The notes under the pieces are model-generated. The model ran no database searches. It had not been told where the DNA came from and worked only from the letters and a program-made list of their open reading frames with translations. DNA of 64,000 nucleotides from Microbacterium sp. LWO12-1.2 (GTDB taxonomy: Bacteria > Actinomycetota > Actinomycetes > Actinomycetales > Microbacteriaceae), in the NCBI RefSeq assembly GCF_040675875.1, contig NZ_JBEGII010000001.1, forward strand, positions 2,790,001 to 2,854,000, read 5' to 3'. The position numbers were made by a program, and so were the translations under genes. Positions 33,885-43,628 of this stretch are shown piece by piece (position 1 is the first letter of the stretch; each line of letters opens with the position of its first letter).

Positions 33885-34753
33885 GTCGACTCCTTCGTCG
33901 GGATCTCGGGTGAGGATGCAGAAGATGCCGCCGCGGCGACACGGGAGGCCCCCCGTTCGGCGAACAGGATCGTGTAGTGGTTCACGTCGTCGACCTCGAC
34001 GATCGCCAACTGGGGTACCAGCACGCGGAAGGCCTCGAGAGCGCCGGCGCCGTACAGCGGCTCGGTGTCGGTCAGCCCGCGAGGGGCGCGCAGCACGGTC
34101 ACCGGCATCCGCAGCGAGCGCAGCGCAGCGATGTACCAGTCGGGGCCGTAGAGCTCGGCGCCGTCCTGAAGCATCGCGCTCGCCACGGTGGAGGGCCGGC
34201 GGTGCGGCGGCTCGCCGTCGAGGTCATAGCGCGCGTAGGCCTCGACCGCGGGTGACCAGTCGCGGAGGAACGCCGGATGCTGCCGCCAGAAGTCGAGGTA
34301 CGCGTCGTCATCGGCGAACACCATCGACAGACGCTGCGCCGCAGGGCCGAGCAGCGCTCCGATGTCGAGGTCTTCGGCGCTCGCGGCGTCCGCGGGAAGC
34401 GCGAGAGGGAATCCGCCGTCGACCAGCACCAGGCGGGCGACGAGGTCAGGGCGAGCTGCGGCGAGGGCGACCGCGACGAAGGCCCCCATCGAATGCCCGA
34501 GCACGGCGCGCGCACCCCCACCGTCGGCGTCGAGCACCGCAGCGAGGTCGGTCGCGTGCTGTCGCAGCCCGTAGGGGCCGGGGAGCAGGTTGCTGCGGCC
34601 GCGACCGCGCAGATCCGGCGCGAGCAGGCGGCGCTCCGGCAGGTGCGCGGCGACCGTCTGCCACGACCGTCCGTTCGCCGTGATGCCGTGGATTGCGAGC
34701 AGCGCCGGTCCGGCATCCGCAGGTCCGAAGGCCGACACCGCCAGCGTGCTCAT
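33881..34753 (-). CDS. Alpha/beta-hydrolase-fold protein 2
   Basis: 290 residues from the ATG at 34753. Motifs: LLAIHGITANGRSW, the nucleophile VLGHSMGAFVAVAL, and a late His in VDDVNHYTILFAE. It overlaps both neighbours by four bases (ATGA), so the three genes are translationally coupled. Together with 3-hydroxybutyrate dehydrogenase it could process ester or polyester intermediates. The specific substrate is not visible. Confidence 0.88.
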   Translation of the reverse strand: MSTLAVSAFGPADAGPALLAIHGITANGRSWQTVAAHLPERRLLAPDLRGRGRSNLLPGPYGLRQHATDLAAVLDADGGGARAVLGHSMGAFVAVALAAARPDLVARLVLVDGGFPLALPADAASAEDLDIGALLGPAAQRLSMVFADDDAYLDFWRQHPAFLRDWSPAVEAYARYDLDGEPPHRRPSTVASAMLQDGAELYGPDWYIAALRSLRMPVTVLRAPRGLTDTEPLYGAGALEAFRVLVPQLAIVEVDDVNHYTILFAERGASRVAAAASSASSPEIPTKEST

Positions 34754-35520
34754 CGCGCGCTCCATCCGCCGTCCATCGCGTACGAGGCACCGGTGACCGA
34801 CGCCGCGGTGTCGCCGCAGAGCCAGAGCGCGAGGTCGGCCACCTCGGAGGGTTCGAGCAGTCGCTTGATCGCGGACTCGACGAGCATGACCTTCTCGACC
34901 ACCTCGGACTCGGGGATGCCATGCACGCGTGCCTGGTCGGCGATCTGCTTCTCGACCAGCGGCGTGCGCACGTAGCCCGGGTTCAGGCAGTTGCTGGTGA
35001 CGCCGTGCGCCGCCCCCTCGAGAGCCGTGACCTTCGAGAGACCCTCCAGTGCGTGCTTGGCGGTGACGTAGGCGGACTTGAACTCGCTCGCGCGGATGCC
35101 GTGCACCGAGCTGATGTTGACGATGCGCCCCCAGCCGCGGACGTACATGCCCGGCAGGACTGCCCTGGTCAGCAGGAACGGCGCAGTGACCATGATGTCG
35201 AGCATCCGTCGGAAGATCAGCGGATCGAAGTCGACGATCGGCGCCACGGTCTGGATGCCGGCGTTGTTCACCAGGATGTCGGCATCGAACGTGCCGGCGG
35301 CGAGGGCATCGAGATCGCCGAGGTCGACCACGAGGGCTTCCCCGCCGATCGATGCGGCCACGCGCGCGGCGCCGTCGGCATCGCGGTCCGCGACCAGCAC
35401 ATGCGCCCCCGCCTCCGCGAGCGTGGCGGCACACGCGGCACCGATCCCACTGGCCGCTCCCGTGACGAGAGCGGTCCTGCCCTTCAGATCCGTGCCGCGT
35501 GCCGTCCCCTGCGGCGTCAT
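34750..35520 (-). CDS. D-3-hydroxybutyrate dehydrogenase-like SDR
   Basis: 256 residues from the ATG at 35520. The cofactor motif is TGAASGIG, then NNAG (in VNNAGIQTVAPI), catalytic Ser in NISSVHG, and YVTAKHALEG. The segment GYVRTPLVEKQIADQARVHGIPESEVVEKVML is strongly characteristic of D-beta-hydroxybutyrate dehydrogenases (bdhA family). It oxidises D-3-hydroxybutyrate to acetoacetate with NAD. It is the first gene of the operon with two hydrolases. A LysR-family gene is divergent and probably regulates it. Confidence 0.9.
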   Translation of the reverse strand: MTPQGTARGTDLKGRTALVTGAASGIGAACAATLAEAGAHVLVADRDADGAARVAASIGGEALVVDLGDLDALAAGTFDADILVNNAGIQTVAPIVDFDPLIFRRMLDIMVTAPFLLTRAVLPGMYVRGWGRIVNISSVHGIRASEFKSAYVTAKHALEGLSKVTALEGAAHGVTSNCLNPGYVRTPLVEKQIADQARVHGIPESEVVEKVMLVESAIKRLLEPSEVADLALWLCGDTAASVTGASYAMDGGWSAR

Positions 35521-35594
35521 CGTCTGTGCTTCTGCGCCGCTGCCATGACTGGAGAGTAGTTCACCTTCCGGCACAGCCACCAGGGCGCACGATA

Positions 35595-35606
35595 TGCAAA
35601 ACTGCA
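35595..35606. promoter_or_regulatory. TGCA-N4-TGCA box in the bdhA/LysR divergent gap
   Basis: TGCA at 35595-35598 and 35603-35606 lie in an AT-rich patch seven bases before the LysR start. It may be a LysR binding half or part of its core promoter; the evidence is weak. Confidence 0.35.
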
Positions 35607-35612
35607 GATGTG

Positions 35613-36521
35613 ATGGCGCATTTCCCCGCACCGCCTCTGAGCGCGGATGACCTGCTCGTACTGCTCGCGGTCGCGCGCACCGGCCGCTTCACGACCGCCG
35701 GCCAGCAGCTGGGGCTCAACCACACCACGATCGCCCGACGCATCGCCGCGCTCGAGGCGCAGCTGGGCGGCCGGGTGCTCTCGCGGGAGGACGGCGGATG
35801 GGAGCTGACACCGCTCGGCACCCGTGCCCTGACCGCGGCGGAGAGCGTGGAGCGCGCGCTCGGCGGCCTCGACGCCCGCGACGACGAGCGCGTGGAAGGC
35901 CTCATCCGCCTGTCGGCCACCGACGGCTTCAGCGGCTTCGTCGCGGCGCCTGCGATGGCGGCACTGCAGGAGCGGCATCCCGATGTGCGACTCGAGATCG
36001 TCACCGGCACCCGGCAGGCGTCACAGCAGCGCGCCGGAGCAGACCTCGAGGTCGTGGTGGGTCGCCCGCAGGTGCGCCGCGCCCGCGCCGTCCATCTCGG
36101 CGACTACGCGCTGGGGCTCTATGCGAGCCGCGACTACCTGCGTCGGCATCCGACGCCGCAGACGCTCGACGACCTCGCCGGCAAGCCGCTCGTGTACTTC
36201 ATCGAATCGATGCTGCACGTCGACTCGCTCGACGACGCGCGTCGAGCCGTGCCGGGGATGACGGATGCCGTCGCCAGCACCAACGTCTACGTGCACGTGG
36301 ATGCGACCCGCGGCGGCGCCGGGTTCGGTCTGCTGCCGGCGTTCCTCGCCGATCCGCACGACGACCTCGTGCGGCTGCTGCCGCATCTCGTCTCACAGCG
36401 CCTGCCGTACTGGCTGGTCGCGCGTCCTGAGGCGCTGCGTCAGCCCGCGGTCGCCGCGTTCCTGGAAGCTCTGCAGCTACGGCTTCAGGAAGTGCGCCCG
36501 CAGCTCCTCGGCGAGCACTGA
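35613..36521 (+). CDS. LysR-family transcriptional regulator
   Basis: 302 residues from the ATG at 35613. The N-terminal helix-turn-helix is LLVLLAVARTGRFTTAGQQLGLNHTTIARRIAALEAQLGGRVLSR. The substrate-binding domain has the usual two halves, with ADLEVVVGRPQV and GAGFGLLPAFLADPHDDLVRLLP. The recognition helix with NHTTIARRI instead of the common QSAVS type places it in a divergent LysR branch often paired with oxidoreductases. It probably activates or represses the divergent hydroxybutyrate dehydrogenase operon. Confidence 0.9.
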   Translation: MAHFPAPPLSADDLLVLLAVARTGRFTTAGQQLGLNHTTIARRIAALEAQLGGRVLSREDGGWELTPLGTRALTAAESVERALGGLDARDDERVEGLIRLSATDGFSGFVAAPAMAALQERHPDVRLEIVTGTRQASQQRAGADLEVVVGRPQVRRARAVHLGDYALGLYASRDYLRRHPTPQTLDDLAGKPLVYFIESMLHVDSLDDARRAVPGMTDAVASTNVYVHVDATRGGAGFGLLPAFLADPHDDLVRLLPHLVSQRLPYWLVARPEALRQPAVAAFLEALQLRLQEVRPQLLGEH

Positions 36522-36537
36522 GCCGGGAGTTCCGGAC

Positions 36538-37782
36538 TCAGGCCATCGCTGCGGACGCGGCCTCGTCCTCAGTCGTCGCGACGAGCTGCCCGCAGGCTCC
36601 GTCGATCTCCTTGCCGCGGGTGTCGCGCAGGGTCGTCGGGATGCCGGCGTCGTTGAGCCGGCGCACGAACTCGTTCTGCGCCTCGCGCGTCGACGAGGTC
36701 CAGATGGACCCGGGGGTCGGGTTCAGCGGGATCGGGTTCACGTGCACCCAGCCGCGACCGCGCTCGTTGAGCTTCTCGGCGAGCAGATCCGCACGCCACG
36801 CGTGATCGTTCATGTCCTTGATCAGCGCGTACTCGATCGAGACGCGGCGGCCGGTCTTCTCGTAGTAGTACCGGGCGGCGTCGAGCGCCTCGTCGACCTT
36901 CCAACGCGAGTTGACCGGGATGAGCTCATCGCGAAGGTGGTCGTCGGGTGCGTGCAGCGACAGGGCGAAGGTGACGGGGATGCCCTCATCCGCGAGCTTC
37001 TTGATCGCCGGCACCAGGCCGACGGTCGACACCGTGATGCCGCGGGCGCTCATGCCCAGGCCGTCGGGCTGCGGGGCGACCATGCTGCGCACCGCGTCCA
37101 TGACCCGCTTGTAGTTGGCGAGCGGCTCACCCATGCCCATGAAGACGATGTTGGAGACGCGCTCCATGCTGTGATCGTCGGACTTCTTGCCGCCCAGGCC
37201 GCCCTCGGCGATCAGGCGGTTCGCGCGCACGATCTGCTCGACGATCTCGGCCGTCGACATGTTGCGGGTCAGTCCGGCCTGGCCGGTGGCGCAGAACGGG
37301 CAGTTCATGCCGCAGCCGGCCTGGCTCGACACGCACAGCGTGATGCGGCCGGGGTAGCGCATGAGCACGGACTCGACCAGCGCACCGTCGTGCAGGCGCC
37401 ACAGGAACTTGATGGTGTCGCCACGGTCGGTCTCGAGGCGCCGCACCTCGGTGAGCAGCGGCGGCAGCATCCCGGCGACGAGCTGCTCCCGCGTGTCGGC
37501 CGGGAGGTCGGTCATCTGCTCGGGGTCGGACGTGTAGTGGCGGAAGTAGTGGGTCGACAGCTGCTTGGCACGGAAGCCGGGCAGCCCGAGCTCCTTGACC
37601 TTCTCGACGCGCTGGGCGGGCGTGAGGTCGGCCAGGTGCACCGGCGGCTTGCCGCGCTTGGGGCTGGCGAACTGCAGGAGCGGACGGCCTTCGGCATCCT
37701 TCTGCTGGGTCCATCCCTCCGTCTTCGGGCGCACCTGCGGCGTGGCGGGACCCGTGGAACGGATGCGAGTGGGCTCAGTCAT
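36538..37782 (-). CDS. rlmN: 23S rRNA (adenine2503-C2)-methyltransferase RlmN
   Basis: 414 residues from the ATG at 37782. The radical-SAM cluster motif CGMNCPFC is in [16 protein letters not shown]. Other RlmN signatures are [49 protein letters not shown] and the C-terminal [15 protein letters not shown], whose Cys is the methyl carrier. It methylates C2 of A2503 in 23S rRNA and A37 in some tRNAs. The gene is independent and converges on the LysR gene with only 16 bases between. Confidence 0.96.
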   Translation of the reverse strand: MTEPTRIRSTGPATPQVRPKTEGWTQQKDAEGRPLLQFASPKRGKPPVHLADLTPAQRVEKVKELGLPGFRAKQLSTHYFRHYTSDPEQMTDLPADTREQLVAGMLPPLLTEVRRLETDRGDTIKFLWRLHDGALVESVLMRYPGRITLCVSSQAGCGMNCPFCATGQAGLTRNMSTAEIVEQIVRANRLIAEGGLGGKKSDDHSMERVSNIVFMGMGEPLANYKRVMDAVRSMVAPQPDGLGMSARGITVSTVGLVPAIKKLADEGIPVTFALSLHAPDDHLRDELIPVNSRWKVDEALDAARYYYEKTGRRVSIEYALIKDMNDHAWRADLLAEKLNERGRGWVHVNPIPLNPTPGSIWTSSTREAQNEFVRRLNDAGIPTTLRDTRGKEIDGACGQLVATTEDEAASAAMA

Positions 37783-37854
37783 ACCCTCCAGGGTACGGGG
37801 TCCCGGATGAGAGAGGCCTGGGGCGGCGGGAGTCGCCTCCGTAGACTGCCCCTC

Positions 37855-38412
37855 ATGGACATCGTCTGGGTCGTCGGGATCGTCATCGCACTGATCGTGG
37901 TCGTGATCATCCTGAACGCGGCGTTCAAGGGCATGCGGCCCAAGGCGCCGGAGGCTCAGGTGTACACGCCCACCGCCGCGACGCCGCGCTCCGCCCCCGC
38001 CACCTCTGCGATGTCGACCGTCTCCGGGCTGACTCCCGCGGTGATCGCCGAGATCGATCGACTGGTGGCTGCGGGCCAGAAGATCAACGCCATCAAGGTG
38101 CTGCGCGAACACAGCGGCCTCAGCTTGAAGGACGCGAAGGACCGTATCGACCACTGGTCGGCCAGCACCACCGCACCCCACCTCGCGGCCGTCTCGAACG
38201 CCGGCGCCGCGTACTCGTCGATCACGCCAGCGTCGGCCACTCCCTCATCCGTGCGGGCGGCGCTTCCGGCATCCGTGGTGGCGGACATCGACCGGCTCGT
38301 CGCCGGCAACCAGCAGATCGCCGCGATCAAGCTGGTGCGCGAACACACCGGACTTGGCCTGAAGGAGTCGAAGAACGTGATCGACGCCTGGGGCCCGCAC
38401 CACATCCGCTGA
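37855..38412 (+). CDS. Membrane protein with two ribosomal L7/L12 C-terminal-like domains
   Basis: 185 residues. One N-terminal membrane helix ([22 protein letters not shown]) precedes a linker. Two similar ~45-residue modules follow: [37 protein letters not shown] and [37 protein letters not shown]. The pattern IDRLVA...AIKxxREHxGLxLKxxKxxID is that of the L7/L12 C-terminal domain. The function is unknown; such proteins are common in actinobacteria. TAGACT (37842-37847) lies seven bases before the ATG, suggesting a leaderless mRNA. Confidence 0.85.
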   Translation: MDIVWVVGIVIALIVVVIILNAAFKGMRPKAPEAQVYTPTAATPRSAPATSAMSTVSGLTPAVIAEIDRLVAAGQKINAIKVLREHSGLSLKDAKDRIDHWSASTTAPHLAAVSNAGAAYSSITPASATPSSVRAALPASVVADIDRLVAGNQQIAAIKLVREHTGLGLKESKNVIDAWGPHHIR

Positions 38413-38516
38413 ACACCGGCGCCAGAGCACAGCGATACACCCGACCTCCCCCGATGGTCGGCGTCTCTCGCGCGCGCCGCAATGACCGAAATAGCCGAAA
38501 CTCCCGTATTGCTGGA

Positions 38517-38543
38517 CAAACGTTTGCTATATGAGATAGCAAA
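38517..38543. promoter_or_regulatory. Overlapping palindromes upstream of the DUF4838 gene
   Basis: CAAACGTTTG (38517-38526) is a perfect palindrome with a LacI-like centre. TTTGCTA (38523-38529) and TAGCAAA (38537-38543) form a perfect 7-7-7 inverted repeat overlapping it. The region is AT-rich and lies about 90 bases before the start, so it is the likely operator and promoter zone. Confidence 0.6.
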
Positions 38544-38630
38544 GACCTAGCAATGCGCGGGTATTTCGGACTAAACCGTCTTCTCCGCGATCCGCAACGT
38601 CACGCGACTCATGTCGAGAGGACCGATTCC

Positions 38631-41600
38631 ATGCGATTCCGAGCGTTTCTAGCACTGGCGGTAGGCGCTTCACTTCTGGCGGCAAGTATCCCCACGGCTG
38701 CCGCTGCCGATGACCCCGTCATCCCCCTCATCGTCGACGGGGATGTCACCGCCGTCATCGTCGTCCCGAACGATCCGGGAGACCGCGTCGACGCGGCCGC
38801 CGAATCACTCGCCGCACTGCTCGCCGAGGCATCCGGTGGCGCTGCCCCCGAGATCATCCCGGTGTCGGCGCTGGGCGGACCCACGCCGCCGGACCCGGCC
38901 CTGACACTGCTGATGGTGGGGATCCATCCCCACACCCAGCCCGTCATGGATGCCGAGTACGCGGGCCTGTCCGACGACGGCTGGGTCGTGCACGCTCACG
39001 CGCCAGGACCCGCCTCCCCCGGCGTCATCGAACTGGTCGCCCCGACCGAGGACGGCGTCTGGGCGGCGACCATGGCGTTCCTCGAACGCGAGGTGGGCGT
39101 CGCCTGGCTGATGCCCTGGGCCTTCGGCGACCACGTGCCCGCGGTGTCCGATCTCGAGGTCCCCGCCGTGAATCTCCGCTTCGAGCCCGCGTTCAGCAAG
39201 GGCGAGCTCTATTCGATCCCGGAGAACCCGTGGATCGAGCGGATGGCGATGCAGCGGTCCTCCGACCCCGGCGACCGGTTCAGCCACAACATGTACCGCA
39301 TCTTCACCCCCGGCCTCTACGCCGACGCGCACCCCGAGTACTACCCCGTGGTGAACGGAGAGCGTCGCATCCCCGGGCGCAACGGCGTGCCAGGTCACTA
39401 CCGGTGGAACCCGCGGTTCACCGCAGAGACGAAACAGGTCGTCGTCGACTACATCGTCGACTACTTCACCACCAACCCGGACGCCGAGTGGTTCTCCCTC
39501 GGCGTGAACGACGAGAACGGATTCGATGACGAGTACACGCTGAACGCCCCGGTCAACTCGATCGGCGTACCCAGCGTGTCCGATCCGTACTTCACCTGGG
39601 TCAACGACATCGTCGAGACGGTCACCGCGAACGGCACCCTCTACCAGGACAAGAAGTTCGGTGTGGTGGCGTACAGCGCGCTCCAGGACGCCCCCTCGTT
39701 CGACCTGAACCCGCAGGTCGTGCCGTTCCTGACGAAGGACGTCGGCATCTGGCTCGACACGGCGATCCGCGACAGCGACCGTGACTGGATCGCGGACTGG
39801 AAGGATGTCGCCCCCGAGATCGGCATCTACGACTACACCTACGGTACGTACTACGCCATCCCGCGCTACTACCCGCACCTGATGCAGGAGTCGTACGAGT
39901 ACCTCGAGTCGATCGGGGTGAAGTCGTACTTCGCGGAGTGGCAGCCAGGGTGGGGGGAGGGACCGAAGGCCTACATCCAGGCGAAGCTGAGCCGCGACCC
40001 GTCGCTCGACGTCGATCAGCTGCTCGAATCATGGGCGACTCTCGCCGTGGGGCCCGCCGCCGCCGTCCCGCTCATCGAGTACTACGAGCACTGGGAGGAC
40101 TTCTGGACCGCCCGGGTCACCGACACCGAGTGGTGGGAGGCATCGAAACGCGGAATCTACCTGAACATCCACACCTCCTCGTACCTCGATGCCGTGACGC
40201 AGGCCGACATCGATCTGACCGAGTCACTGATGGCGCAGGTCGAGACCCTCGCCGTGACCGCCGACCAGCAGTCGAGGGCCGATGTGCTCGCGCGCAACGC
40301 GGAGATCTACGTCGCGTCCATGGCGAGCTACCCGAAGTCCACCGTCACGGTCGACTCAGAGCAGGAGGCCCTGGATTGGCTCGATGACCAAGGAGGGGTG
40401 GCGACCGCGATCGAGAAGGCGGCGCTGCGCAACCAGCTCCTCGACACCGAGCTCGCCCGCACGGACTCGGCACTGTACGGCGACCCGCGCCTGTTCGGCT
40501 CGGGGAACAACTGGAACGGTGTGAACACGCATCTCCAGGCCCGCTTCGTCGAATACCTCGCGTCGTCGGAAGCCACCGGTGGACCGGTGACCGAACGCCT
40601 GCGCGATCTCGCCACCGCTCCGGCGGACACGCTGCTGCGCGCCTTCGCCCGAGAGATCCTGGTGCGCAGCGTGCCATCGGAGAACACACTGGAGGATCCG
40701 TCGTTCGAGGCACAGAGCGGCACCCTCACCGGCACCGGAACCTGGTACACGCAGACCAACGCCGCCGGTGGCGACTTCGCCTCCTCGGAGGATGTCGCCC
40801 GCACCGGCACGAAGAGTCTGAAGGCGACGGGCGTGGCGTTCAGCGCGGTCTCGCAGGTCGTGCCCGTCACGGCAGGAGAAGCGACCGCGATCGCCCACTA
40901 CCGCACGCCTGCCGGCACGAACTCGACGGCGACGCTGTGGTTCAAGGTCGGGCTGCTCGGCGCGAACGGCGCGACGCTCGCGCTCAACCACGCATACACA
41001 GACTCGCTGAACGCGTCGGCGGGGACCGGAACGTGGAAGGAGTCGCGGCTGCAGTTCGCGATCCCGGCAGAAGTCGGCGGCGTGCCGGTGACCGACATCC
41101 TCTTGCAGATGGAGGTGTACCAGCAGTCCGACGGAGTGCCGATCTACCTCGATGACTTCGGCTTCTCGCAGTCGCTCCCGCTCGACACCTCGGAGTTCGA
41201 TGCGGTGAATTCCACCTACCAGAGGATCCTCACGACGTCGCAGGCCGACCGCTATACAGCCGCCTCGCTCGGCGCGGCGCAGGATGCCTACGACGCCGTC
41301 GTCGCCGCGATCCGCGCCTATGGTGTGACGACGCAGGCCGAGTTCGATCTGCTCGTCGACGACGCGAAGGTGGCGTTCGCGGCACTCGAGCTGCGCCCCG
41401 CGACGATCGAGAACAGCCAATGGCTGTCGGACATCCCGTTCGACACGGCGAGATCCTGGTCTCCTTCGCCCGGTTCACAGGAGGGCATCCGGCTCGATCT
41501 GAACGCGGCGGGAGCGTCCTATCGCATCGCCACGGACACCGGCTCCGCTGTCGCCGAGAAGTCGGTCGGCGTCACCGCCCCGTCAGAGGTGTTCTACGAC

Positions 41601-42851
41601 GTGAGCGCGCTCGACATCGACACCTTCGACGCCACACCGGCGATCGACACGGGAGCGGACCTTCCGCGCCTGTTCGCGACACCGGTGACCCTGCCGGCCG
41701 GCGGCCAGCGGTTCGCCGTCGACCAGACCGACTTCGTCACGGCTCACGGCGAGGACGGAATCGCGAGCTTCCTGCTCAGCACCGCGGAGAGCGGATCGGT
41801 GTATCTGGGCGACGCGAATCTGCCCCCGATCTACAGCCCGCACCTGCGGATCATCATGGAGGACGACACGATCCATGATGTCTTGGCGACCGAGACCGTC
41901 GACGTGCGGGATTGGATGCCGGACACGAACCTCAACGCCACCGATCCCGGTCAGATGCAGCAGCTCGCAGGTGCCGGCAACGGGAACGCCAAGAGCTATC
42001 TGAACTTCGCCATCCCGACGGGGATCGACCTCGAGGACGTGCGGAAGGTAGAGCTCGACATGTGGCTGGCAGCCTCGATCGGAGTGACCACCCTCACCGT
42101 GTCGGGGCTCACCGTCGACGACTGGGACGCGAACACCATCACGTACAACACGCAGCCGACCGCCTACACGGATGCCGATATCGCGGCGTTCGCACCGGTG
42201 GAGTTCGCGATCTACGGCGACGGCGTGCTGCTGGCGACGGCAGCCGCCGAGTACGGCGAGATCCCCACCGACCTCTCCATCCCGCTCGACGACATCGATG
42301 AGCTGCGCCTGGTCACGAACACGAACGACAGCCCCCTGGCGGCGCATGCGGTCTGGGCCGATGCGAAGGTGTACGACTTCGTCCCGACGGAGACCACACC
42401 GCCCGCCACCGAGCCACCTGCGACGGAGCCGCCGACGACCGAGCAGCCGTCGACCCCCGGGGCGGCCTGGGCGCAGGTGGATGTGGGCGAGGGCCGGGTC
42501 GAGGCCGGCGGCTCGCTGTCGGTGACCATGAGCGGCCTCGAACCGGGTCAGCAGATCGGAGCGGTGCTCCACAGCGACCCGCTGACGGTGACGGGGATCC
42601 CCGCCGCCGATGCGCAGGGCGCGGTGACGTTCTCGGTGAGGATCCCCGCGGACTTCGCTCTGGGCGCACACACACTGGAGCTCACGGCGGATGGTGAGGA
42701 TCCGATCATCCTCGACATCACTGTGGTTGCAGCCGGCAGTCTTGCGGTCACGGGCGGGCAGGTGCCGCTCCTGCTGCTGATCGTCACTCTCGGGCTCCTG
42801 ACCACCGGCGCCCTGCTCACTGCAAGGCGCCGTCGCGCGAGGCTGTCCTGA
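38631..42851 (+). CDS. Large secreted, wall-anchored DUF4838 protein (putative glycoside hydrolase)
   Basis: 1406 residues. A Sec signal peptide (MRFRAFLALAVGASLLAAS) has its probable cleavage after AAA at ~26. Then comes a glucuronidase-N-like domain (~30-180, with EREVGVAWLMPW) and the DUF4838 catalytic-type domain (~190-600), with HPEYYPVVNGERRIPG, WFSLGVNDENGF and a Trp-rich YFAEWQPGWGEGPKAYI. A carbohydrate-binding-like module follows (~690-860), then a FIVAR-like helical stretch (~870-940) and a DNRLRE/CBM96-like region (~1080-1260). A Thr/Pro linker ends in sorting signal LAVTG at ~1371, a membrane helix and RRRRAR. LAxTG is the class E sortase signal. It should bind and cut a polysaccharide at the cell surface; catalytic residues cannot be fixed. 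Confidence 0.82.
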   Translation: MRFRAFLALAVGASLLAASIPTAAAADDPVIPLIVDGDVTAVIVVPNDPGDRVDAAAESLAALLAEASGGAAPEIIPVSALGGPTPPDPALTLLMVGIHPHTQPVMDAEYAGLSDDGWVVHAHAPGPASPGVIELVAPTEDGVWAATMAFLEREVGVAWLMPWAFGDHVPAVSDLEVPAVNLRFEPAFSKGELYSIPENPWIERMAMQRSSDPGDRFSHNMYRIFTPGLYADAHPEYYPVVNGERRIPGRNGVPGHYRWNPRFTAETKQVVVDYIVDYFTTNPDAEWFSLGVNDENGFDDEYTLNAPVNSIGVPSVSDPYFTWVNDIVETVTANGTLYQDKKFGVVAYSALQDAPSFDLNPQVVPFLTKDVGIWLDTAIRDSDRDWIADWKDVAPEIGIYDYTYGTYYAIPRYYPHLMQESYEYLESIGVKSYFAEWQPGWGEGPKAYIQAKLSRDPSLDVDQLLESWATLAVGPAAAVPLIEYYEHWEDFWTARVTDTEWWEASKRGIYLNIHTSSYLDAVTQADIDLTESLMAQVETLAVTADQQSRADVLARNAEIYVASMASYPKSTVTVDSEQEALDWLDDQGGVATAIEKAALRNQLLDTELARTDSALYGDPRLFGSGNNWNGVNTHLQARFVEYLASSEATGGPVTERLRDLATAPADTLLRAFAREILVRSVPSENTLEDPSFEAQSGTLTGTGTWYTQTNAAGGDFASSEDVARTGTKSLKATGVAFSAVSQVVPVTAGEATAIAHYRTPAGTNSTATLWFKVGLLGANGATLALNHAYTDSLNASAGTGTWKESRLQFAIPAEVGGVPVTDILLQMEVYQQSDGVPIYLDDFGFSQSLPLDTSEFDAVNSTYQRILTTSQADRYTAASLGAAQDAYDAVVAAIRAYGVTTQAEFDLLVDDAKVAFAALELRPATIENSQWLSDIPFDTARSWSPSPGSQEGIRLDLNAAGASYRIATDTGSAVAEKSVGVTAPSEVFYDVSALDIDTFDATPAIDTGADLPRLFATPVTLPAGGQRFAVDQTDFVTAHGEDGIASFLLSTAESGSVYLGDANLPPIYSPHLRIIMEDDTIHDVLATETVDVRDWMPDTNLNATDPGQMQQLAGAGNGNAKSYLNFAIPTGIDLEDVRKVELDMWLAASIGVTTLTVSGLTVDDWDANTITYNTQPTAYTDADIAAFAPVEFAIYGDGVLLATAAAEYGEIPTDLSIPLDDIDELRLVTNTNDSPLAAHAVWADAKVYDFVPTETTPPATEPPATEPPTTEQPSTPGAAWAQVDVGEGRVEAGGSLSVTMSGLEPGQQIGAVLHSDPLTVTGIPAADAQGAVTFSVRIPADFALGAHTLELTADGEDPIILDITVVAAGSLAVTGGQVPLLLLIVTLGLLTTGALLTARRRRARLS

Positions 42852-42902
42852 TCTCTCCGGTCGCCGACTCACACCCGAATGGAGGCGGCGGCCGGCAGGT
42901 CG

Positions 42903-42938
42903 CCTGACCGCAACTTGTAACTACAGGTTGCGGTCAGG
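42903..42938. promoter_or_regulatory. Second UTRA-GntR operator, before the KDPG aldolase gene
   Basis: AACTTGT (42912-42918), AACT, ACAGGTT (42923-42929) differs at one arm base from the operator at 17029-17046. The symmetry continues outward to CCTGACCGC/GCGGTCAGG, giving a 36-bp palindrome with 16 of 18 pairs. It overlaps the probable -35 box of the aldolase gene. Confidence 0.75.
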
Positions 42939-42972
42939 GAGAATGGACATGCCAGCCCGATGAAGGAGTTCC

Positions 42973-43611
42973 ATGTCTGATCGTCTCGACCGCGCCCGCA
43001 CCACCGGCATTCTCGCGGTGCTGCGCGCCCCCTCCCCCGAGCTCGCGCTCGAGGCATCCGAGGCGATCATCCGCGGCGGCGTCACCGGCATCGAGGTCAC
43101 ATTCTCGACCCCCGACGCCCCCGCCGTGATCCGCGAGCTCATCGCTCGGCACGGTGACGCGGCCTACATCGGAGCGGGCACCGTGACGACGCCGGAGCAG
43201 GCCGCTCTCGCCGCCGACGCGGGCGCCGAGTTCCTGGTGAGCCCCGGAACGCTTCCCGCGCTCACCCGGTCGATGCTCGACACCGGCCGCGTCGTGATGA
43301 CCGGAGCGATGACCCCCACCGAGGTCATGGGCGCGCTCGAGCTCGGCGTCGACGTCGTGAAGATCTTCCCGGCCTCCCTCGGCGGCCCCTCGTACCTCGG
43401 CGCGCTGCGCGGTCCGTTCCCTGACGCTCCCCTCATGCCGACCGGCGGCGTGAGCCCCGACAACCTCGCCGCCTGGTTCGCGGCGGGCGCTGTCGCCGTG
43501 GGGGCGGGCGGAGACCTGGCGAACGGCGCATCGATCGCCGCGGCCGACTGGGCCGACATCGAGCAGCGCGCGGCCCGCTTCACCTCCGCTCTCACCGCCG
43601 CGCGCGGCTGA
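42973..43611 (+). CDS. eda: 2-keto-3-deoxy-6-phosphogluconate (KDPG)-type aldolase
   Basis: 212 residues, class I aldolase. The catalytic Glu is in GVTGIEVTFSTP, the Schiff-base Lys is in DVVKIFPASLGGPSYL, and the phosphate-binding end is MPTGGVSPDN. It cleaves a 2-keto-3-deoxy sugar acid (phosphate) to pyruvate and an aldehyde. GAAGGAG precedes the ATG. The operator upstream links it to the transaldolase/PfkB/RbsD/GntR cluster 25 kb away. No dehydratase for KDPG lies in the window, so its exact substrate is open. A TauE-type gene follows after 17 bases. Confidence 0.9.
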   Translation: MSDRLDRARTTGILAVLRAPSPELALEASEAIIRGGVTGIEVTFSTPDAPAVIRELIARHGDAAYIGAGTVTTPEQAALAADAGAEFLVSPGTLPALTRSMLDTGRVVMTGAMTPTEVMGALELGVDVVKIFPASLGGPSYLGALRGPFPDAPLMPTGGVSPDNLAAWFAAGAVAVGAGGDLANGASIAAADWADIEQRAARFTSALTAARG

Positions 43612-43628
43612 CCGATGATCCTGCAGCG

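Noticed and set aside
36265..37854. Upstream extension of the L7/L12-like protein
   Set aside because: The extension is the complement of rlmN. The ATG at 37855 with TAGACT seven bases upstream is the sensible start.
38413..38630. An earlier start (38553) of the DUF4838 protein
   Set aside because: The extra 26 residues would precede a perfect signal peptide, so the start at 38631 is preferred.
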